From JAHEJB01 sp041748175 (GTDB lineage Bacteria > Bacteroidota > Rhodothermia > Rhodothermales > Rubricoccaceae), in contig JBGTDU010000093.1 in the NCBI GenBank assembly GCA_041748175.1, forward strand, positions 1 to 9,291: 9,291 nucleotides of DNA. The letters run 5' to 3'. The notes beneath the pieces are model-generated. The model was not told the origin of the DNA and did no database searches. It was given only the letters and a program-made list of their open reading frames with translations. Positions 6,724 through 9,291 of the stretch are shown here, piece by piece; position 1 is the stretch's first letter; each line of letters begins with the position of its first letter. Made by a program: the position numbers and the translations under genes.

Positions 6724-7089
6724 CTATCGTTGCCGCGCGTACTGCTGGACGACACCTTCGTCGGAGCGCAGGATCATCGTATCGCCGATTACGTGCGCGA
6801 TGAATTGCTCGGAGCCGCGCGCATCGGAGAGTGTGAGGACGCTGTCCCACTGTATGTGGTAGTTGGCAACGAGGACGGTATCGGGCTGAAGGGGCCGGGA
6901 CCAGGCGATATTCAGGGTTTCGTCGCCGCCAAAGGTGTAGACAAGTGACATACCGCTGCTGTCCATTTCGGCAGAAGACACGCGCTCCCATGTGCCGGCC
7001 AAGGGATCGTGCGCGTCATTTCCGCAGCCGCCCAACATCGCCATGCCCAGACAGATGGTCGGCAAAGTAAAGAGATGGGGGGCGAGCAA
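6724..7089 (-). CDS. Small lipoprotein, lipocalin-like beta domain
   Basis: A 121-residue predicted lipoprotein. A hydrophobic leader ends in the lipobox LGGC, so Cys22 would be lipidated and the mature protein anchored in a membrane. The mature part opens with DPLAGTWERVSS, then alternating beta-like segments (SLVYTFGGDETLNI, ANYHIQWDSVLTLSD, AHVIGDTMILRSDEG). This GTW opening with a gD-tL pattern is typical of small lipocalin-like stress or assembly lipoproteins, but no specific family is recognised. The start is TTG at 7089; in-frame ATGs lie only at codons 16 and 18 and would destroy the leader. The leader has no Lys or Arg near its start, which is unusual. The stop faces the engB stop only 19 bases away. 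Confidence 0.65.
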   Translation of the reverse strand: MLAPHLFTLPTICLGMAMLGGCGNDAHDPLAGTWERVSSAEMDSSGMSLVYTFGGDETLNIAWSRPLQPDTVLVANYHIQWDSVLTLSDARGSEQFIAHVIGDTMILRSDEGVVQQYARQR

Positions 7090-7168
7090 GAACGTGCGCG
7101 TGGACAGGCTAGAGCGGGCCGTAAGTTATCGGTTCTCGTCTCTTCGATCTCTGTTTCCGAATTCCTTG

Positions 7169-7771
7169 ATGCTCTACGCTGCGCCCGTCACATTTCTGCT
7201 CCTCATCGCTAATGTCCTGATCGGTGTCATCACGATGTTTGTCGATCAATCGCTGGTAGGGAAGTGGGCGTTTCGGCCAAAGCTGGTGAAGGAAGGCGAA
7301 TGGTGGAGGTTTCTGACGGCCGGATTTGTGCACGTCGGTTTTGCACACCTCGCGTTCAACATGATCACGCTGTATTTCTTCGGGCCGTTTCTCGAAGGGA
7401 TACTCGGGCCGGTGAACTTCTTCATCGTGTACTTCGGCTCGGAGCTGGCAGCGAACGCCCTCACATTCTGGCGCCATAAAGACAACGCTCAGTATTCCGC
7501 GGTGGGTGCTTCGGGAGCGGTTTCCGGAGTTTTGTTCGGGTTCATCCTCTTCGAGCCTTTTGAGATGCTGTATATCTTCGCCGCCATCCCAATCCCAGCG
7601 ATCCTGTTTGCTGTTTTGTACATCGCCATGTCCATTTATTCGGCGAAGCAGGGCGGAGGGCAGATCGCACACGAAGCGCATCTCGGCGGCGCGCTGGGCG
7701 GGGTGGTGCTCACATTACTGCTCTATCCCGCTGCATTGGGGATTTTTCTGCAGCAGTTGGGGGTGGGGTAG
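7169..7771 (+). CDS. Rhomboid family intramembrane serine protease
   Basis: A 200-residue six-helix membrane protein that cleaves transmembrane substrates within the bilayer. WWRFLTAGFVHVGFAHLAFNM (45-65) carries the conserved His and Asn of helix 2. GASGAVSGV (113-121) holds the nucleophile Ser115, and HEAHLGGALGG (168-178) holds the catalytic His171. The Ser-His dyad is intact, so an active enzyme is expected; the substrate is unknown. The frame is open back to 6992, but that stretch is antisense to the lipoprotein gene and has no rhomboid features, so the ATG at 7169 is used. The last 33 residues are repeated in diverged form at 8713-8814. Confidence 0.93.
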   Translation: MLYAAPVTFLLLIANVLIGVITMFVDQSLVGKWAFRPKLVKEGEWWRFLTAGFVHVGFAHLAFNMITLYFFGPFLEGILGPVNFFIVYFGSELAANALTFWRHKDNAQYSAVGASGAVSGVLFGFILFEPFEMLYIFAAIPIPAILFAVLYIAMSIYSAKQGGGQIAHEAHLGGALGGVVLTLLLYPAALGIFLQQLGVG

Positions 7772-7795
7772 GAAGGGCTGGCACCAATGCAGGCT

Positions 7796-8017
7796 TCAGC
7801 GGCCAAGCAACTCGTCAATCGTAATACCGATGTCCCGTGCGATCTTTCGGAGCAGCGAAGGTGCGATATCGCGCCCTTTATGAAAGGGAACGGTTGTCGC
7901 CCGGCCGTCGGCGTGGCGGAATTGTTTATGAGACCCTCGCTGGCGTACCTCTGCGAATCCAAGCGCCTCGAGCCGCCGGATGACCTGCTGCGGGGAGAGA
8001 ACCGGAACGTCACCCAC
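7796..8017 (-). CDS. hicA: HicA-family mRNA interferase toxin
   Basis: A 73-residue toxin with the HicA double-stranded-RNA-binding-like fold. The N-terminal helix VLSPQQVIRRLEALGF leads into RQRGSHKQFRH (25-35), with the catalytic His30 in the GSH motif. TTVPFHKGRDI (41-51) and the terminal helix LLRKIARDIGITIDELL complete the family pattern. HicA proteins cleave mRNA and are neutralised by HicB. It starts with GTG two bases after the hicB stop, so the two are translated from one message with the antitoxin first. No internal stop or missing key residue is seen, so the toxin should be functional. It is convergent with the rhomboid gene. Confidence 0.92.
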   Translation of the reverse strand: MGDVPVLSPQQVIRRLEALGFAEVRQRGSHKQFRHADGRATTVPFHKGRDIAPSLLRKIARDIGITIDELLGR

Positions 8018-8019
8018 AA

Positions 8020-8232
8020 CTACGCCGCGACGGAGACGAGCTGAGTCCCCACGAATTCACCATCGAACCGTGGCTCGCCGTCTTCGAGGAGCATCTCGAT
8101 CACCTCCCGCATGTTGCCCTGCAATTCGTCCAGTGTGGAGGCTTGGGAGTGGGCACCGGGGAAGCCAGGAACGTACCCGACAAGGAGCGACGTGTCAGCG
8201 TCGCGCTCAACGACGAAAGTGTAGGTTCGCAT
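8020..8232 (-). CDS. hicB: HicB-family antitoxin (intact module)
   Basis: A 70-residue antitoxin of the short HicB type. It has an N-terminal beta strand (YTFVVERDADTSLL), VGYVPGFPGAHSQASTLDEL (the conserved PG-x-PG-x-x-S-x-G-x-T-like section), and a helix NMREVIEMLLEDGEP that is typical of the family. No separate DNA-binding domain is present, so autoregulation through a C-terminal HTH or RHH is not evident. It precedes hicA by two bases on the same strand. It lies 63 bases downstream of the last recognisable codon of the broken hicA in the second module. Confidence 0.9.
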   Translation of the reverse strand: MRTYTFVVERDADTSLLVGYVPGFPGAHSQASTLDELQGNMREVIEMLLEDGEPRFDGEFVGTQLVSVAA

Positions 8233-8295
8233 CGGAAGGGGGGCGTTTTTGTTCGAACGTCGGAGGAGCTACGAGGTTGCCGACGAAACTGTGCG

Positions 8296-8396
8296 TCATA
8301 ATAGCACGTGGCTACCCCTCTGTCGGTCAAATTCGTACCCAGCTTCGCCAATGCTTTCACTACGTCACGGGCTGAAACGACGGGAAGACCTGCCAC
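8296..8396 (-). pseudogene. hicA: Broken hicA of the second module
   Basis: A GTG at 8396, two bases after the hicB stop, starts MAGLPVVSARDVVKALAKLG, a typical HicA N-terminus. The frame then leaves the family. Adding one base at the G run complementary to 8338-8340 restores GYEFDRQRGSHVLL, including the catalytic GSH, but this second frame meets TGA at 8298-8296. The 63 bases before the next hicB are too few for the missing half and encode no VPxHK motif in any frame. The gene has therefore lost one base, gained a stop and lost its 3' half. A sequencing error could explain the frameshift alone but not the rest. Confidence 0.85.
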
Positions 8397-8398
8397 GC

Positions 8399-8605
8399 TT
8401 ATACCTCTACCAGTTCCTCAGTGATCGGAGGCGGAACCGGGTCGCCATGTTCTTCCAGACTTTCCAGATAAAGCGCGATGGCATCCTTGACATTGGCGAG
8501 GGCATCGCTGCGTGTCGGGCCGTCTGCGATGCAGCCTGGGAGGCTCGGGACTGTGGCGACAAAAACGCCGTCCTCGTCCGTTTCTATTAGTACGCGGTAC
8601 TTCAT
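8399..8605 (-). CDS. hicB: HicB-family antitoxin (orphan, second module)
   Basis: A 68-residue short HicB protein: KYRVLIETDEDGVFVATVPSLPGC (2-25) contains the conserved beta strands and the P-x-LPGC turn. IADGPTRSDALANVKDAIALYLESLEEHGDP (26-56) holds the family's helix and closing turn. It is clearly homologous to, but strongly diverged from, the HicB at 8020-8232, so the two modules look independently acquired or anciently duplicated. Its cognate hicA just downstream is broken. The reading frame is intact, so it may persist as a stand-alone antitoxin. Confidence 0.9.
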   Translation of the reverse strand: MKYRVLIETDEDGVFVATVPSLPGCIADGPTRSDALANVKDAIALYLESLEEHGDPVPPPITEELVEV

Positions 8606-8649
8606 GTGAGAACGTGGAGTGGATTACGACGAATACTAACTCCATCCGG

Positions 8650-8814
8650 CCGTTTCTGTTCGGGGCCATGGGAATCAGTTGCCAGTCACTTGCTGATGAC
8701 GGTCCCACCACTCATGAAGCGGATCTTGGCGGGGCATTGGGCGGGGCACTCCTTACGCTTTTGTTCTATTCGGCTGCTTTTGGCATCTTTTTGCAGTTGT
8801 TGGGAGTGGGGTAG
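8650..8814 (+). pseudogene. 3' remnant of a second rhomboid protease gene
   Basis: From 8713 the frame encodes HEADLGGALGG and continues to GIFLQLLGVG and TAG. This matches 26 of the last 33 residues of the rhomboid encoded at 7169-7771, including the same terminal LGVG and stop. A segment with PFLFGAMGIS just before it resembles the preceding helix, more weakly. Nothing earlier in the protein is present: helices 1-4 and the Ser motif are missing, and the leftward hicB lies upstream instead. The position of the catalytic His is Asp here (HEAD instead of HEAH). DNA identity over the 102 bases from 8713 is about 75%, with many silent changes, so this was a separate paralogue rather than a recent copy. 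Confidence 0.85.
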
Positions 8815-8833
8815 AGAATACATCTCGGGCAAT

Positions 8834-8852
8834 TTTAGTAGCTGATACTAAA
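8834..8852. other. AT-rich hairpin between rhomboid remnant and TPR remnant
   Basis: TTTAGTA (8834-8840) and TACTAAA (8846-8852) form a perfect 7-bp stem with a 5-base loop, between the ends of two convergent gene remnants. The stem is AT-only except for one G-C pair, so it is weak as a terminator; it might be a protein-binding palindrome. Confidence 0.3.
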
Positions 8853-8865
8853 TATCTGGAATCGA

Positions 8866-9126
8866 CTAGACATCGTTTTCGCACTCCCGCAGCGTTTCCT
8901 GGGCAGCGGCGAGGTTGGGCGAGTCGAGTTTCGTGAAGATTTCCACGGCACGGAGGGCATAGGGCAGGGCCTCGACAACTTTACCCTGACGAATTAAGGC
9001 GACGGCTAGGCGGAGGCTGTTGCTGGCTACTAACTCCTGTCGACCCAATCCTTCGGACAGTGCGAGGGCCTCGCGGGCTAGGGGCTCTGCTCGTTCCCAG
9101 TCCGCCCGATCAAGCTCGAAATGAAT
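8866..9126 (-). pseudogene. C-terminal part of a TPR-repeat protein, cut by a foldback element
   Basis: The leftward frame that ends at 8866 encodes about 86 residues of tetratricopeptide repeat. One unit is IHFELDRADWERAEPLAREALALSEGLG in register (split here: DRADWERAEPLAREAL then ALSEGLG). The next runs SLRLAVALIRQGKVVEAL, PYALRAVEIFTKL, and it ends with a short tail. Read upstream, the frame enters the terminal repeat of the adjacent element and stops at TAA (9138-9136). A TTG at 9048 could start only about 60 residues and would split a repeat. TPR proteins are interaction scaffolds; the rest of this one should lie beyond the window if it survives. Confidence 0.7.
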
Positions 9127-9290
9127 TAGGGCCTGTTAACGCTTAGGGCGCGAGGTCAGTGCGAGGTCATTCTGAGGCCGTTTCAAGACGCGCGAGGAGT
9201 TCGGGGCGGGGTCCCGGATGACGAGCGCAACGCGGAAACGGACCAGAATGGCCCGCAATGGCCCGTCGAGAAAAGTGTTAACAGGCCCTA
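9127..9290. mobile_element. Foldback MITE-like element, about 164 bp
   Basis: The 14-base end TAGGGCCTGTTAAC (9127-9140) is repeated perfectly in inverse orientation at 9277-9290, and after one mismatch three further bases match. Complementarity continues inward with small gaps. ATTCTG and CCGTTTC of the left arm (up to 9184) have counterparts in the right arm (from 9235), so nearly the whole element can fold back. It encodes no transposase. TA at each outer edge fits target duplication by IS630/Tc1-like or some IS5-group transposases; reading TTAG and CTAG as a 4-bp YTAR target is also possible. The palindromic GTTAAC in each end brings a stop codon in both directions. Confidence 0.8.
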
Positions 9291-9291
9291 G

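Noticed and set aside
6992..7168. An N-terminal extension of the rhomboid protein by 59 residues
   Set aside because: It is antisense to the lipoprotein gene, has no rhomboid features, and the family's first helix begins at the ATG at 7169.
8100..8396. A 98-residue minus-strand frame starting as HicA and running into hicB
   Set aside because: Only its first 20 residues are HicA; the rest is out-of-frame sequence overlapping the intact hicB, so it is read as a frameshifted pseudogene.
7660..8814. Rhomboid tails as recent direct repeats made by insertion of the TA cassette
   Set aside because: About 25% DNA divergence with mostly silent changes is too old for a target duplication; a paralogue remnant fits better.

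Overview
The window is a moderately GC-rich bacterial chromosome segment. It opens with ordinary housekeeping genes and ends in a small accessory island. A TatA translocase component, a lipoprotein with a clear lipobox and a signal-peptide protein show an exporting bacterium. Most starts have no clear Shine-Dalgarno sequence. The MGMT-like and rhomboid proteins resemble forms I associate with the Bacteroidota/FCB side of the tree. The phylum cannot be fixed from this window, so this is only a leaning.

Left part (1-1600): the first 21 codons of a leftward gene leave the window at base 1. A rightward prohibitin/SPFH membrane protein follows, then a small MGMT-family protein that keeps the PCHR cysteine. 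Short tandem repeats with a 7-base period flank the MGMT-like gene on both sides, and the last of these arrays supplies the stop codon of aroA.

Middle (1579-4585, leftward): add (adenosine deaminase), a secreted DUF1176-like protein and aroA (EPSP synthase) form one tightly coupled unit. Their junctions are ATGA and TGATG overlaps. Divergent from it and rightward lie tatA, sucD (its partner sucC is not adjacent) and the essential ribosome-assembly GTPase engB. A small leftward lipoprotein gene converges on engB, and a rhomboid intramembrane protease gene diverges from that lipoprotein gene.

Right part (7772-9291) is the accessory, decaying section. Two leftward hicB-hicA type toxin-antitoxin modules lie in tandem. 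One is intact; in the other hicA is broken, which leaves an orphan antitoxin. They sit between the complete rhomboid gene and a 3' remnant of a second, diverged rhomboid gene. Next is the C-terminal piece of a TPR protein, cut off by a roughly 164-bp foldback element (MITE-like) with 14-bp perfect terminal inverted repeats and TA at both ends. No tRNA, rRNA or CRISPR array was seen. There is no gene-free stretch over 300 bases.
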